From NCBI GenBank assembly GCA_017983495.1, contig JAGOBH010000002.1, positions 620,001-684,000 on the forward strand: a stretch of DNA of 64,000 nt, read 5' to 3'. Shown in pieces: positions 34,885 through 44,754 of the stretch. The position numbers and the translations under genes are program-made. Position 1 is the stretch's first letter. Every line of letters begins with the position of its first letter. A model generated the notes under the pieces. That model saw only the letters and a program-made list of their open reading frames with translations, did not search any database and had not been told where the DNA came from. The DNA comes from Pyrinomonadaceae bacterium (GTDB taxonomy: Bacteria > Acidobacteriota > Blastocatellia > Pyrinomonadales > Pyrinomonadaceae).

Positions 34885-35667
34885 ATGAACGACGAAAGTG
34901 AAGTAATGCCACTCGCACCAACACCAAAGGCGGCCGCAATCGAGGAATCACCTCAAATGTCTGAACTGGCGATGATCGGGAACGTTTTCTTCGAACCAGG
35001 AAGCGTTTTTGATGATCAACGCCGGAAGGCTCGTTTCATCATTGGCGGGATCTTAGTCGTGTTGGCAATCTCAGTTTTTCAAATCGCTTTTGTTGAAAAA
35101 TTCGGTTTGCAGAAGATCGTGGAAGCCAGGATCGAATCCAGCAGCCGCACTGCAGACATGTCAAATGAACAAAAGCGGACCATCATTGAGCAGCAAAGCG
35201 GACCGATCGCAAAGTACATTACCTACGCGGCAACGCCGATCGTCATGTTCATTGTGTTCCTTATCGGAGGCCTGATCTACTGGCTTGGGGCCAATGCTAT
35301 GGGCGGATCCGCAACTTTCACGCGTGGGGTTGCAGTCTGGGTCTACTCCAGTTTGCCGCCAACATTGTTATTTATGGCAGGCAATCTGCTCGTGATGTTT
35401 CTTAAGGATCCTGAGACGATCGATCTTGTAAGTAGTCAGGGCGGTTTGCTCAAGGCTAATCTAGGGTTTTTCTCGGACCCGAAATCGATGCCCGTAGTTT
35501 ATGCTCTAGTCAGTTCTATCGATCTTTTTGCAATTTGGGGCTGGGTATTGGCTGCGATAGGACTTCAGAGGGTTGCAAAGATCGGATCCGGAGCTGCCTG
35601 GGCGGTGGTGCTCATGCTTGGCCTCATTGGTATAGCAGCCAAGGTTGTCGGGGCTGTATTTTTCTAG
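34885..35667 (+). CDS. Yip1-domain membrane protein
   Basis: A 260-residue protein with a good Shine-Dalgarno (AAAGGAG) before ATG. The 45-residue cytoplasmic N-terminus is Pro/Ala-rich; five membrane spans (about 52-70, 117-140, 160-180, 208-228, 238-258) follow the Yip1-family pattern, including FFEPGSVFDDQRR and the RGVAVWVYSSLPP segment. Function in bacteria is not established. Its stop abuts the stop of the last MacB-type permease on the other strand. Confidence 0.75.
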   Translation: MNDESEVMPLAPTPKAAAIEESPQMSELAMIGNVFFEPGSVFDDQRRKARFIIGGILVVLAISVFQIAFVEKFGLQKIVEARIESSSRTADMSNEQKRTIIEQQSGPIAKYITYAATPIVMFIVFLIGGLIYWLGANAMGGSATFTRGVAVWVYSSLPPTLLFMAGNLLVMFLKDPETIDLVSSQGGLLKANLGFFSDPKSMPVVYALVSSIDLFAIWGWVLAAIGLQRVAKIGSGAAWAVVLMLGLIGIAAKVVGAVFF

Positions 35668-36927
35668 TTACTCGTATCTAAGCGATTCGATCGGGTCGAG
35701 ACGAGCTGCCTTCCACGCTGGCAGCAGTCCGAAGATAACGCCAATGGCGACGCTCGCGACAAAGCCGGCTACGGGAGCCCACAAAGGCACATATGATGGT
35801 AGAAAGATCTTGACCGCTAGCGTCAGTGCCCAGCCGATCAGTAGGCCCACGATGCCGCCAATGCCTGTCAGCGAGGCGGCCTCGATCAGGAATTGCTGCA
35901 AGATGTCTGACCGCCTCGCTCCGACCGCCTTTCGCACGCCGATCTCGCGTGTTCGTTCGGTGACCGAGACCAGCATTATGTTCATTACACCGATGCCGCC
36001 GATCAGGAGGCCAATGGACGAGATGACGATCATCGCCAGAGCCACGCCGGCAGTGATAGATTGAAATTGGTCAATGATGCTGTCCGCCGTCGCGAGCGAA
36101 AAGTTGTTCACGTCGCCGTATGCAACCTTGCGCCTTATCCGCAGCATGTCCTCGACCTGGTACTGTGCCTGTGTCAGGCGGCCTTCTTTCGCGATCGCCA
36201 TGATGTTCATATCCTCGGCCGACGGCTTCATTCGACGGGCCGATTCGAACGGCATGTAGATCGTGTTGCTCTGGTCGCCGCGTCCGCCACCGCCGCCGAG
36301 AAATTGCTCCTTTTTCTGAAGCATTCCGACAACGGTAAAGACCCGGCCGCCTATATCAAGCTTTTCGCCGAGCGCCGATTCGCTGGGGAAAAAGGTCTCT
36401 TTGACGGAATCACCGATCAGGCAGACGTCTTGACGCAGATGGTTCTCTTCGTTGGTGAACCATCTGCCCTCGACGATCTCTTCGACACCGGCGGCATCGA
36501 TCTCGGGCAATGTTCCTTTGATGTTAATGTTTGATGACTGTACGCCCTTTGCCGAGACGATGGTATCGCTGCCGCCGGGCCCGCTTGAGACATCGAGTTG
36601 CGGCACTGCTGTTTCGAGTTCCGAGAGCGTCCGGAGTGCCATCGCGTCATCGAGTGTAAGATTTGGCCGCATTCGCTGCTCGCGTGTCGGACGGCTCAGA
36701 CGGATACCGACATCCATCTTGTAAACGAATATCGACCGCGTGCCGAACGATTTGACCTGATCCTCGACCGCCACCTCGATACCGCTGATGATTGACGAGA
36801 TGAGCATCACGGTGATGACACCAACTACCACGCCGACGATGGTCAGGGCCGAGCGCAGCTTATTTGCTCGCAGTGTGTCCCACGCCATCAGAAAATTCTC
36901 GCCAAATCGTGAGGTTACAGCAGTCAT
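35668..36927 (-). CDS. MacB-type permease, type B, second copy
   Basis: A 419-residue ABC exporter permease of the FtsX/MacB family: a TM helix near residues 28-50, a periplasmic MacB_PCD domain (about 55-270), and three C-terminal TM helices (about 290-400) with the conserved GGIGVMNIMLVSVTERTREIGVRKAVGAR loop and the ending AARLDPIESLRYE. A run of five Gly lies in the periplasmic domain. Clearly paralogous to the gene at 38266-39528. Last gene of the export operon, 3 bp after the type A copy. Confidence 0.92.
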   Translation of the reverse strand: MTAVTSRFGENFLMAWDTLRANKLRSALTIVGVVVGVITVMLISSIISGIEVAVEDQVKSFGTRSIFVYKMDVGIRLSRPTREQRMRPNLTLDDAMALRTLSELETAVPQLDVSSGPGGSDTIVSAKGVQSSNINIKGTLPEIDAAGVEEIVEGRWFTNEENHLRQDVCLIGDSVKETFFPSESALGEKLDIGGRVFTVVGMLQKKEQFLGGGGGRGDQSNTIYMPFESARRMKPSAEDMNIMAIAKEGRLTQAQYQVEDMLRIRRKVAYGDVNNFSLATADSIIDQFQSITAGVALAMIVISSIGLLIGGIGVMNIMLVSVTERTREIGVRKAVGARRSDILQQFLIEAASLTGIGGIVGLLIGWALTLAVKIFLPSYVPLWAPVAGFVASVAIGVIFGLLPAWKAARLDPIESLRYE

Positions 36928-36930
36928 ATG

Positions 36931-38166
36931 TCAGTCAAACCTCATCGATTCGATCGGATCGAGCCTCGCCGCCTTTGTGGCAGGGAAAAGCCCCGCGATG
37001 ATCCCGACGGCAGCCGACACCGCAATCGAAATTACCACCGACCACCACGGTATTCGTGTTGGAAATACAAATTTCGTGATCATCCATCCTGCAACGTAAG
37101 CGACTAGCAGTCCGATCACACCTCCGATCAACGACAGCGTCGCCGATTCGAAAAGGAACTGCCGCAGTATGTCCTTTTCACGTGCACCGACGGCTTTGCG
37201 AATGCCGATCTCCTTTGTTCGTTCGGTCACGGAGACTAGCATTATGTTCATGATCACGATGGCACCAACCAACAACGCGATGGCGGGCACAACGAGTATC
37301 GCGGTCGAGATGGTGCCGAAGATCTGGTTACGTATGCTGCTGATCGCATCGGGTGTCGAGATGCCGAAATTGTCCTTGTCGTCGGTCGTGAGTTTTCGCT
37401 TTATCCGCAGCAAGGTCCGGACTTCGTCAACGGCCAGGTCCATAGTTGAATCGGACGACGGAGTCCCGCTGAATGTCGGGGCACGGTTAAACTTTAGTCC
37501 GCCAAAACCGGTTGCGAATGTTCGAATTGGCAGTAATATAAAATTGTCCTGAGACTGGCCAAAGACGGTGCCTTTCGCCACCTGCACACCGATGATCTTG
37601 TACGGCAGCCCGCCGATGTTGATCTCGCTGCCGACGGCTCCGCCTTGCGGAAACAGCTTCGTCTGAACATCCGCTCCGATGAATGCCACACGGAGCGAAT
37701 TACGGTTGTCGGAGTCGCTGAAGTACCGGCCATTGGCCACGTCGACCATTTCGATCTCACCGATGACGGGTTCGACGCCGGCAATGGAAACATCAGCCAG
37801 AGCCTCGCCCTCGTATCGTACCTCACGCGTTACGCCGCCGGCTTTAGCACCGATCTGGCCGACGAGGCGCATATTTCTGCGTATGAAATCGAGTTCGTCC
37901 AGGTCGAGGTCAGGATTACGCCGTCGTGCGGCAGCCATAGCGTCGCTGTTGCCGAAATCCGCAAAACTGAATCGCGAGACCGTGAATGAATTTGATCCGA
38001 TGCCGGCAATTTTTTCGTCGACGTAGGTGTTAAAGCCTTGCAGTATCGACAGGACGATCATAAAGGAGCTCATCCCGATAATCATGCCGAGAAGTGTAAG
38101 GAACGACCGGAGAGGATGCTCACGAACTGACGTGAGCGCGAGGTTAAACGTATCTGTAAGCCGCAT
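36931..38166 (-). CDS. MacB-type permease, type A, second copy
   Basis: An FtsX/MacB-family permease of 411 residues from ATG 38166. A longer frame reaches GTG 38232, but the first 22 residues of that have no counterpart in the paralogue at 39533-40768, whose start (MNFSETFRLAF) aligns with MRLTDTFNLAL here; ATG 38172 is also possible. One N-terminal TM, a periplasmic domain with GIGSNSFTVSRFSF, and three C-terminal TMs with IMNIMLVSVTERTKEIGIRKAVGAR. Next to the type B copy. Confidence 0.9.
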   Translation of the reverse strand: MRLTDTFNLALTSVREHPLRSFLTLLGMIIGMSSFMIVLSILQGFNTYVDEKIAGIGSNSFTVSRFSFADFGNSDAMAAARRRNPDLDLDELDFIRRNMRLVGQIGAKAGGVTREVRYEGEALADVSIAGVEPVIGEIEMVDVANGRYFSDSDNRNSLRVAFIGADVQTKLFPQGGAVGSEINIGGLPYKIIGVQVAKGTVFGQSQDNFILLPIRTFATGFGGLKFNRAPTFSGTPSSDSTMDLAVDEVRTLLRIKRKLTTDDKDNFGISTPDAISSIRNQIFGTISTAILVVPAIALLVGAIVIMNIMLVSVTERTKEIGIRKAVGAREKDILRQFLFESATLSLIGGVIGLLVAYVAGWMITKFVFPTRIPWWSVVISIAVSAAVGIIAGLFPATKAARLDPIESMRFD

Positions 38167-38265
38167 GCCCATATTTGGAACCTGCTTGATTACAGAATAC
38201 ATCATCGGCCACAAAAGAATGTGACCAAACACACACTATCGTCTCTGGAAGCGGATCTGATCTGC

Positions 38266-39528
38266 CTATTCGTATCTGAGAGATTCGATCGGGTCAAGCC
38301 TGGCCGCCTTCCACGCGGGAAACAGTCCGAAAACGAGACCGATCAGTACGCTTGCTCCAAACCCCATCGGCGGAGCCCACCAGGGCACGTACGATGGAAA
38401 TACTAACCTGATCAAAAGTGAGATCAGCCATCCGACCAGTAGGCCCACTAACCCTCCAAATCCCGTCAGCGTGGCCGCTTCGATCAAGAACTGGAGGAGT
38501 ATGTCCTTTTGTTTTGCCCCGATCGCCTTTCGGATGCCGATCTCACGCGTGCGTTCTGTGACGGACACGAGCATTATGTTCATCACCCCAATTCCGCCGA
38601 TCATCAGTCCGACTGAAGAAATTACGATCATCGCTATGAACACACCGTTCGAAATAGCCGCAAATTGGTCAATGATACTTGCAGCTGTTTCCATTGCAAA
38701 GTTATTCTTTTCCCCAAACGGAACCTGACGCCTCACCCTTAAGAGATCTTGTACATCGTCCTTGGCCTTTTCCAGTTGTCCCTCACGGGCAATGGCAAGG
38801 ACAAAAAGATCATCGGCATTGGGTTTGAGTTTTAACGCAGCGCCCATCGGCATGTAGATAGTATTTGACTGATCATTATTACCGCCGCCGCCGCCAAAAA
38901 GTTGCTCACGTTTTTCTAGAAGACCAATTACGCGAAACTCAGTTCCGCCAATCTCAAGCGTTTCGCCCACGGGAGACTGATATGTAAAGTAAGCTTCTTT
39001 GACTGAGTCGCCAATTATGCACACGTTGGCCTTTGTCTCGTTTTCAGATTGCGAAAACCAACGTCCCTCAACAAGAACCTCACCGGGAGCCTTCTCTGCA
39101 TCCGGCATTGTGCCGTTTAACTGAACGGAAGAAGATGTCTTACCATTCTTGCCGGTAACATTTATCTTCTGGCCAAAAAAATTATTTGAAATATCTAGAT
39201 AGGGTACGGCTAATTCGATCGTGCTCAGTCTGCTCACGGCGTCCGCGTCCTCCATCGTAAGCGGTTTGCGCATTCGCTCTTCGCGTGTCGGGGCGCTCGT
39301 CCGTATACCGATATCCTGCTTATAAAGGAAGATCGAACGCGTTCCGAATGACTCAACCTGTTTCTCGACCGCGATCTTGATCCCGCTTATCATCGACGAA
39401 ATTACCATCACGGTAACGACTCCGATAACAACGCCAAAGATGGTAAGGAACGAGCGCAGCTTACTGCCGCGAAGCGTGTCGATCGCCATCTTGAAGTTTT
39501 CAAGGAATGAGCTTGTTACGAGTTTCAT
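38266..39528 (-). CDS. MacB-type permease, type B, first copy
   Basis: A 420-residue MacB/FtsX-type permease with the same layout as the gene at 35668-36927: LRSFLTIFGVVIGVVTVMVISSMISG at the first TM, FGTRSIFLYKQDIG, a poly-Gly stretch in the periplasmic domain followed by DQSNTIYMP, and GGIGVMNIMLVSVTERTREIGIRKAIGA before the last helices. It begins 4 bp after the type A copy at 39533. Confidence 0.92.
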   Translation of the reverse strand: MKLVTSSFLENFKMAIDTLRGSKLRSFLTIFGVVIGVVTVMVISSMISGIKIAVEKQVESFGTRSIFLYKQDIGIRTSAPTREERMRKPLTMEDADAVSRLSTIELAVPYLDISNNFFGQKINVTGKNGKTSSSVQLNGTMPDAEKAPGEVLVEGRWFSQSENETKANVCIIGDSVKEAYFTYQSPVGETLEIGGTEFRVIGLLEKREQLFGGGGGNNDQSNTIYMPMGAALKLKPNADDLFVLAIAREGQLEKAKDDVQDLLRVRRQVPFGEKNNFAMETAASIIDQFAAISNGVFIAMIVISSVGLMIGGIGVMNIMLVSVTERTREIGIRKAIGAKQKDILLQFLIEAATLTGFGGLVGLLVGWLISLLIRLVFPSYVPWWAPPMGFGASVLIGLVFGLFPAWKAARLDPIESLRYE

Positions 39529-39532
39529 CGGA

Positions 39533-40768
39533 TCAATCGGCCCTCAGTGCTTCGATCGGGTCAAGCCGTGCCGCTTTCCAGGCAGGATAAAGCCCGGCTA
39601 GTGCTCCAACAATTGCAGAAAAGGCAATGGCAAAAAATGCTGCCAATAATGATATTCGCGTCGGGAAAAAGATCGCAGTAATTACAAATCCGGCAATTTC
39701 GGCCAATATAAGTCCTATTAGCCCACCAAGGGCCGAAAGTGTTACGGATTCATATAAGAACTGCTTTAGAATGTCGGACTGGCGGGCGCCGAGACTCTTT
39801 CGGATCCCAATTTCCCGCGTACGTTCGGTGACGGCGACGAGCATGATGTTCATGATCACGATACCTCCGACGACAAGTGCGATCGCCGGAACGATCAAGA
39901 TAACGGTCGCAATTGGGCCAGTTACGCCGCCGATCAACTTTTGGATCGCATCCGGCGTCAATATTCCAAACGAATCCTTTTCGCCGAAAGGTATCTTTCT
40001 CTTGATTCGCATCAGCATGCGAACCTCTTCGACCGCATCCGCAAACTTCTTGTCGTCCTTTGCTGTGACCACGAAATAGGGAGCCCTTTGACGCGTCAAC
40101 CCGCCAAATGCCGAACCGAATGTCTTGATAGGTAGTGTGATGAAATTATCTTGTGGCTGGCCAAAAACAGTGCCTTTCGCCGTTTGCACACCTATCACCC
40201 GATAGGGTATTCCGGAAATGGTTATTTCTTCACCAACTGCACTTCGGGAAGGAAACAACTTCTTTGCCACGTCCATACCGATATATGCGACGCGAACGGC
40301 ATTATTGTTTTCGGGCTCCGAAAAATAACGCCCTTCCGCGATATCGAGCTTGTCAATGATCGCAATGATCGGCTCAGCACCGTTTATCTGAACTGAACTT
40401 ATCGACTGCCCGCCGCCCCTCACCTCGCGAGAATTGCCGCCGGCTTTTGCACCAATGAGGCCAATAAGCTGGGAGCGTTCCCGAATAAAATCCATTTCTT
40501 CGAAAGTAAGCTCCTTGTTACGACGCTGAGCTGCGGCTATAGTGTCGGTATCTTTAAAATCGTCGAAACTAAACCTGCGAACGGTAAAGGAATTGGAGCC
40601 GATTCCGGCAAGTTTTTCGTCGACATACGAACTGAAACCTTGCAGGAGCGATAGGACGATCATAAATGCCGTCACTCCAATGATCATTCCTAACAATGTC
40701 AGAAATGACCGCAGCTTATGCGCCCAGATCGCGTCAAACGCAAGTCTAAATGTCTCGGAGAAATTCAT
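39533..40768 (-). CDS. MacB-type permease, type A, first copy
   Basis: A 411-residue MacB/FtsX-type permease. First TM within LRSFLTLLGMIIGVTAFMIVLSLLQG, periplasmic domain with GIGSNSFTVRRFSF and VFGQPQDNF, and C-terminal TMs after MNIMLVAVTERTREIGIRKSLGAR. It is the first permease after the ATPase and the 237-residue membrane protein, separated from the latter by 95 bp. With the type B copy it forms the first of two duplicated pairs. Confidence 0.92.
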   Translation of the reverse strand: MNFSETFRLAFDAIWAHKLRSFLTLLGMIIGVTAFMIVLSLLQGFSSYVDEKLAGIGSNSFTVRRFSFDDFKDTDTIAAAQRRNKELTFEEMDFIRERSQLIGLIGAKAGGNSREVRGGGQSISSVQINGAEPIIAIIDKLDIAEGRYFSEPENNNAVRVAYIGMDVAKKLFPSRSAVGEEITISGIPYRVIGVQTAKGTVFGQPQDNFITLPIKTFGSAFGGLTRQRAPYFVVTAKDDKKFADAVEEVRMLMRIKRKIPFGEKDSFGILTPDAIQKLIGGVTGPIATVILIVPAIALVVGGIVIMNIMLVAVTERTREIGIRKSLGARQSDILKQFLYESVTLSALGGLIGLILAEIAGFVITAIFFPTRISLLAAFFAIAFSAIVGALAGLYPAWKAARLDPIEALRAD

Positions 40769-40863
40769 CGCTTATTAGCTTAACTAAATCAAATGCTTGT
40801 TACGAGTTACGGGCTTTAAAAGTTTCGGGCAACTAGTGCGTTTCATACATAATTCGTGAAGTG

Positions 40864-41577
40864 TCATTGTTGTTTGAATTGCTCTGTTTGGCGAAGTAGC
40901 CGGAGTAAGCTTACGAGATGAGCAAAAAGTACGATCGGAACTACAATGGTCGGAAGAAAGACATACGGAAATTCCAAAACAGCTCTGTTCGGCTGATCAA
41001 AATTTAGTAGCTGGAATGCCGACGGCAGTGACAGAGCCGCTATCGAGATGATATTCAGGAGTAGCAAAAGGGAAATGGTGTTAAAGCCTATCAGAATACC
41101 CCGACGTACTTTCCCCCCGCGAAATCCGGCGACCGCAATAAATGGGGCCGCGAGCCCGGCTAACATGTCGAAATTGAGACCGTAGAACGTCATCATTTGC
41201 GGAACCTGCCCCGCAAACGAAAGCCAGAGTAACACTAGTTCGATCGGGATTCGCACAACGTGGAGTAAGGTGAGCATTCGAAGCGGTAAGCGATCTACAT
41301 ACTGCCGCCGAAATGCCGTCAAATAGAGGATTACTAGGAACAGAGCAGGCATGATGCCGGTCAAGATCAGCCGGGGCGGAACGGAGGTAAGATCTTCATA
41401 GAAGCCCGTGATCGAAAGTGCCGCCTGGAAAAAGATCCAAAGCGGCAACAGAAAAACGATCAATTTCGCCGGAAGGGTTTGCAGACCCGCTACCCTAGTA
41501 GCTCTTATCAGAAAGGCAATCGCGGCAAAAGTTGAAAGGATGAAAGTGATCGATACGTAAGCGGGAACCGTCTCCAT
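40864..41577 (-). CDS. Seven-span membrane protein of the export operon
   Basis: A 237-residue hydrophobic protein with about seven membrane helices spread over its length, short loops and a basic C-terminal tail (RLLRQTEQFKQQ). No catalytic motif or known family was recognised. Its ATG overlaps the TAA of the ATPase gene by one base (TAATG), so it is made together with it. It may be an accessory membrane component of the MacAB-like exporter; this is inferred only from position. Confidence 0.6.
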   Translation of the reverse strand: METVPAYVSITFILSTFAAIAFLIRATRVAGLQTLPAKLIVFLLPLWIFFQAALSITGFYEDLTSVPPRLILTGIMPALFLVILYLTAFRRQYVDRLPLRMLTLLHVVRIPIELVLLWLSFAGQVPQMMTFYGLNFDMLAGLAAPFIAVAGFRGGKVRRGILIGFNTISLLLLLNIISIAALSLPSAFQLLNFDQPNRAVLEFPYVFLPTIVVPIVLFAHLVSLLRLLRQTEQFKQQ

Positions 41578-42329
41578 TATCTGATTCGTTCGTCTTTTTC
41601 GATCAGGCCGTCACGAATGGTGATCACCCGATGTGCTCGTTCAGCAATGTCGTGCTCGTGGGTCACAAGGATGATCGTGTTTCCCTCAGCGTGTAGCTTT
41701 TCAAACAGCGCCATGATCTCGTGACTCGTTTTCGTATCCAAAGCACCGGTCGGCTCATCTGCCAAAAGGATCGATGGGTGATTTACAAGTGCCCGAGCGA
41801 TAGCAACGCGCTGCCGCTGCCCGCCAGATAATTCATTTGGTCGGTGCATCACACGGTCGCCAAGTTCCACTGATGCGAGTGCGGCCTGAGCTTTGTCGTG
41901 ACGTTCGCCGGCACGCATCCCCGCGTAGATCAGCGGCAGTTCGACGTTATGGAGCGCCGTTGCCCGGGCAAGGAGGTTAAATGTTTGAAATACAAATCCC
42001 ACCTCTTTGTTCCGGATCCGGGCGAGTTCGTCGTCCGTCATATCTGAAACAAGATTGCCGTTTATCCAATAATCGCCCTGCGTGGGCGAATCCAGACAGC
42101 CGATCAGGTTCATCAATGTTGATTTACCCGAACCGGAAGGCCCGATGATCGCGAGATATTCGTTTCGTTTCACATCGAAGGACACGCCCTGCAATGCGTG
42201 CAGCTGTTCAGTTCCCATCTGGTACGTCTTCCAGATGTTACGCATTGTAATGATCGAGTCTGGAGCAGCCGGCTGCGTATTTAATGTCGCCTGCCCGTTT
42301 CCGTTTTCTTCATCCATAAATCTATACAT
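41577..42329 (-). CDS. MacB/LolD-type ABC exporter ATPase
   Basis: A 250-residue ATPase: Walker [11 protein letters not shown]-loop [12 protein letters not shown], signature [15 protein letters not shown], Walker [13 protein letters not shown] and the switch His in [10 protein letters not shown]. These are the standard features of the LolD/MacB/FtsE group that work with FtsX-type permeases. It is the only ATPase for the four permeases downstream. It starts 5 bp after the adaptor gene. Confidence 0.94.
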   Translation of the reverse strand: MYRFMDEENGNGQATLNTQPAAPDSIITMRNIWKTYQMGTEQLHALQGVSFDVKRNEYLAIIGPSGSGKSTLMNLIGCLDSPTQGDYWINGNLVSDMTDDELARIRNKEVGFVFQTFNLLARATALHNVELPLIYAGMRAGERHDKAQAALASVELGDRVMHRPNELSGGQRQRVAIARALVNHPSILLADEPTGALDTKTSHEIMALFEKLHAEGNTIILVTHEHDIAERAHRVITIRDGLIEKDERIR

Positions 42330-42334
42330 CGACC

Positions 42335-43873
42335 CTACTTGTTAGCGTTCTCACCCTCTTTCTTGGTCTGCCTCTTAACAACAGTTCCTTCTTTCAACGT
42401 GTTAAGCACTCGGCTTGGTCCCGTTATCACCTCGTCATCAGCCTTTAACCCACTCGTGATCTCACGATCTGATTCGCCGACGATACCGGTCGTAACCTCA
42501 ACAAATTTCGCTTTGTTTCCGTCGAGTATAAAGACCCCGGTGACTGTCTTTGGTTTATCCGACGGGGGCGGGGCGTCTCCCTGAACGGTCGGAGATGGCG
42601 AGCCTTCCGGTTTCTTTTCGATCACTGCCTGAAGCGGGACGACGATCACGTTGTTTACCGTTTTAGTCGTGATAGTCGCGGTGGCGCTCATACCTGGACG
42701 AAGTCCGGACCTCAGATCTTCCGGAAGTTCGGTGAGCTTGATAACTACACGGAACTCTTTCGCTTCCTGAACATTGATATTCACTGAAAGGCCGCCGCTT
42801 GTTTGTGACTTACCAACGGCCAGTGGGGTCTTCTGCGTTACTTCACCGTCGATCTCTTTATCACCGAACGCATCGACTTTTATCTTGGCCTTTTGGCCGA
42901 CTTCGACCTTGTCGATCTCAGTTTCGTCGACCTTGACCTCGACGTTGATCTGTGACATATCGGCGATCGTTAACAAAGCCGTTGTCGAAAGACCGGCGAC
43001 GGCAAAAGTTCCGACCTTAGATGGGATCTCGGCAATGACGCCATTGATCGGAGCAACCTGAAGCGTCTTGTCGCGTTGATTCTTTTGACCACGAAGAACG
43101 GCGGACTGTTGATTAGCCCTCGACTGACTGCTTTCAACGCTGATCGATGCTGTTTCTACACCGCGTTTGGCATCCTTCACCGCCACCGCTTGTTGATTTC
43201 GCCGAGCGATCGTTTCGTTGACATTTAGACGGGCTGATTCGAGCCGTGCCTTGGCGTTCTTTAGAGCGACCGTGGCCTGTTCAAGTTGGTCCTTCTTTTG
43301 GTCGTACTCGAGACGCGAAATAACCCCTGACTCAAGCAATTGAGCGTTACGGTTCAATTCTCGTTGAGCCGTATTCACATCAACCTGAGCACGATCGACA
43401 TCCGTCTGCGACGTAACAACATTCTGACGTGCGGTGGTTACAGCCGCATCCGTCGCATTCAGACCCTGCTGAGCCTGAGAAAGTTGATTCTGAGCCGCCG
43501 TGACCTGAGATTGTGATACTCGTACCTCATCCTGCGCGGTCTGAAACGCTGCAATTTGGGCGTCGGTATTTGATTGGAGCTGATTCGGGTCAAGCTTAAC
43601 AAGCGGCTGGCCCTTTGTTACCGTATCGCCTTCCTTGACGTAAATCTCTTCGATGCGTCCCTGAACTTCACTCGTGAGATTCATGAACTGGATCGGTCGT
43701 ATCTCGCCGGACGAGGTTACGGTCGAACGGAGTTCCTTACGTGTCTCGAGCTTTACAGTCGTGACCTCCGGAGTATCGGTTCGGGTAGCGAATACGCTAA
43801 CAGCTATAATTATCGCCAGCAATACTACGGCCGACACACCAATGATGATCTTCTTTTTGCGGCTCAATGCCAT
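42335..43873 (-). CDS. MacA/HlyD-type periplasmic adaptor
   Basis: A 512-residue membrane-fusion protein: N-terminal membrane anchor (about 7-28), first half of the lipoyl domain with [20 protein letters not shown] (about 70-95), a long coiled-coil hairpin (about 105-270, Gln/Ala/Asn-rich heptads), second lipoyl half (about 272-300), a beta-barrel domain (about 300-400) and a membrane-proximal domain. The coiled coil is longer than in typical MacA and should reach an outer-membrane TolC-like protein, which is not in the window. First gene of the operon adaptor - ATPase - membrane protein - four permeases. Confidence 0.92.
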   Translation of the reverse strand: MALSRKKKIIIGVSAVVLLAIIIAVSVFATRTDTPEVTTVKLETRKELRSTVTSSGEIRPIQFMNLTSEVQGRIEEIYVKEGDTVTKGQPLVKLDPNQLQSNTDAQIAAFQTAQDEVRVSQSQVTAAQNQLSQAQQGLNATDAAVTTARQNVVTSQTDVDRAQVDVNTAQRELNRNAQLLESGVISRLEYDQKKDQLEQATVALKNAKARLESARLNVNETIARRNQQAVAVKDAKRGVETASISVESSQSRANQQSAVLRGQKNQRDKTLQVAPINGVIAEIPSKVGTFAVAGLSTTALLTIADMSQINVEVKVDETEIDKVEVGQKAKIKVDAFGDKEIDGEVTQKTPLAVGKSQTSGGLSVNINVQEAKEFRVVIKLTELPEDLRSGLRPGMSATATITTKTVNNVIVVPLQAVIEKKPEGSPSPTVQGDAPPPSDKPKTVTGVFILDGNKAKFVEVTTGIVGESDREITSGLKADDEVITGPSRVLNTLKEGTVVKRQTKKEGENANK

Positions 43874-44153
43874 AATCTAATCTTACCCTCGCAGCTAGAA
43901 TCTGAAATTCCAAAAATAAACAAATATTAATTAATTACGGGTCAACAAGCAGGTATTACGACCGCTTTTCCCCGCAAGTTTCAAAAAAAGTGATCGCTCC
44001 TTGCGGTCAATAATTGAGTGCTCAGAACTATATTTTCTGAATTGACGTAATCCTGCCGTGGATTTACGATTTACGAACATTAAATTACACGGTAAGATGT
44101 CAATAGTCGAATACGACAAAAGTCGAAGGCGGTTGCCGTGTCACAAAGGAACA

Positions 44154-44732
44154 ATGAATAAGTGTCACACCTGTGGAACTGACAATCTCGATTCATCGCG
44201 ATTTTGCGATGAATGCGGGACCCGTTTGATCAATGCGGTCGAGGCCTTAACGCCGCCGCTATACAAAGCTCCGATGACGACGGACGCTCCGCCGATGCGA
44301 TCGGTCAGCGTGACCTCCGTTGGAATACCTGCCGTTAATGGAGAGGTGCAGGCACCGGAACAAGTTGTGCCCGCTGCGGCGCCCGCAGCGTTTGGCCAAA
44401 TGCATGCTAAGTTAGTGATCGAGCGTGGAGATTCACCCGGAGTTGAGTTTCGCCTAGCTGGCACAGAAGCGATCATAGGGCGTTGGGACGCTGATAATGG
44501 AATTTTTCCTGACGTTGACCTCGACGCCCATGATGCCGAGGCGAAGGTTTCACGGCGTCATGCCCGCATTGTCTATAAGGACGGGAAGTACGCTATCGAG
44601 GATCTTGGTTCCACGAACGGAACTTACGTCAATCGAGGGCGACGACTTCTTCCCGGAAACTCGCACGTGCTGGCAAGCGGCGACGAAGTCATCGTCGGGA
44701 AGACGTTTATGCGGTTTCACGTAATAGCCTAG
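44154..44732 (+). CDS. Zinc ribbon-FHA protein
   Basis: A 192-residue cytoplasmic protein starting at ATG 44154 after the Shine-Dalgarno AAAGGA; a longer frame from 44058 has no support. Residues 3-24 form a zinc ribbon (CHTCGTD, then CDECGTRL). A Pro/Ala-rich linker leads to an FHA domain (about residues 85-192) with the phosphothreonine-binding IIGRWD, VSRRHARI and EDLGSTNGTYVN motifs. It resembles the FHA at the C-terminus of the kinase encoded 22 bp downstream. A phosphothreonine reader, probably for that kinase. Confidence 0.87.
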   Translation: MNKCHTCGTDNLDSSRFCDECGTRLINAVEALTPPLYKAPMTTDAPPMRSVSVTSVGIPAVNGEVQAPEQVVPAAAPAAFGQMHAKLVIERGDSPGVEFRLAGTEAIIGRWDADNGIFPDVDLDAHDAEAKVSRRHARIVYKDGKYAIEDLGSTNGTYVNRGRRLLPGNSHVLASGDEVIVGKTFMRFHVIA

Positions 44733-44754
44733 TTAGCGATAGATACTAAAAACA

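Noticed and set aside
36931-38232. GTG 38232 as the start of the second type A permease
   Set aside because: The extra 22 residues have no counterpart in the paralogue, which aligns from the ATG at 38166.
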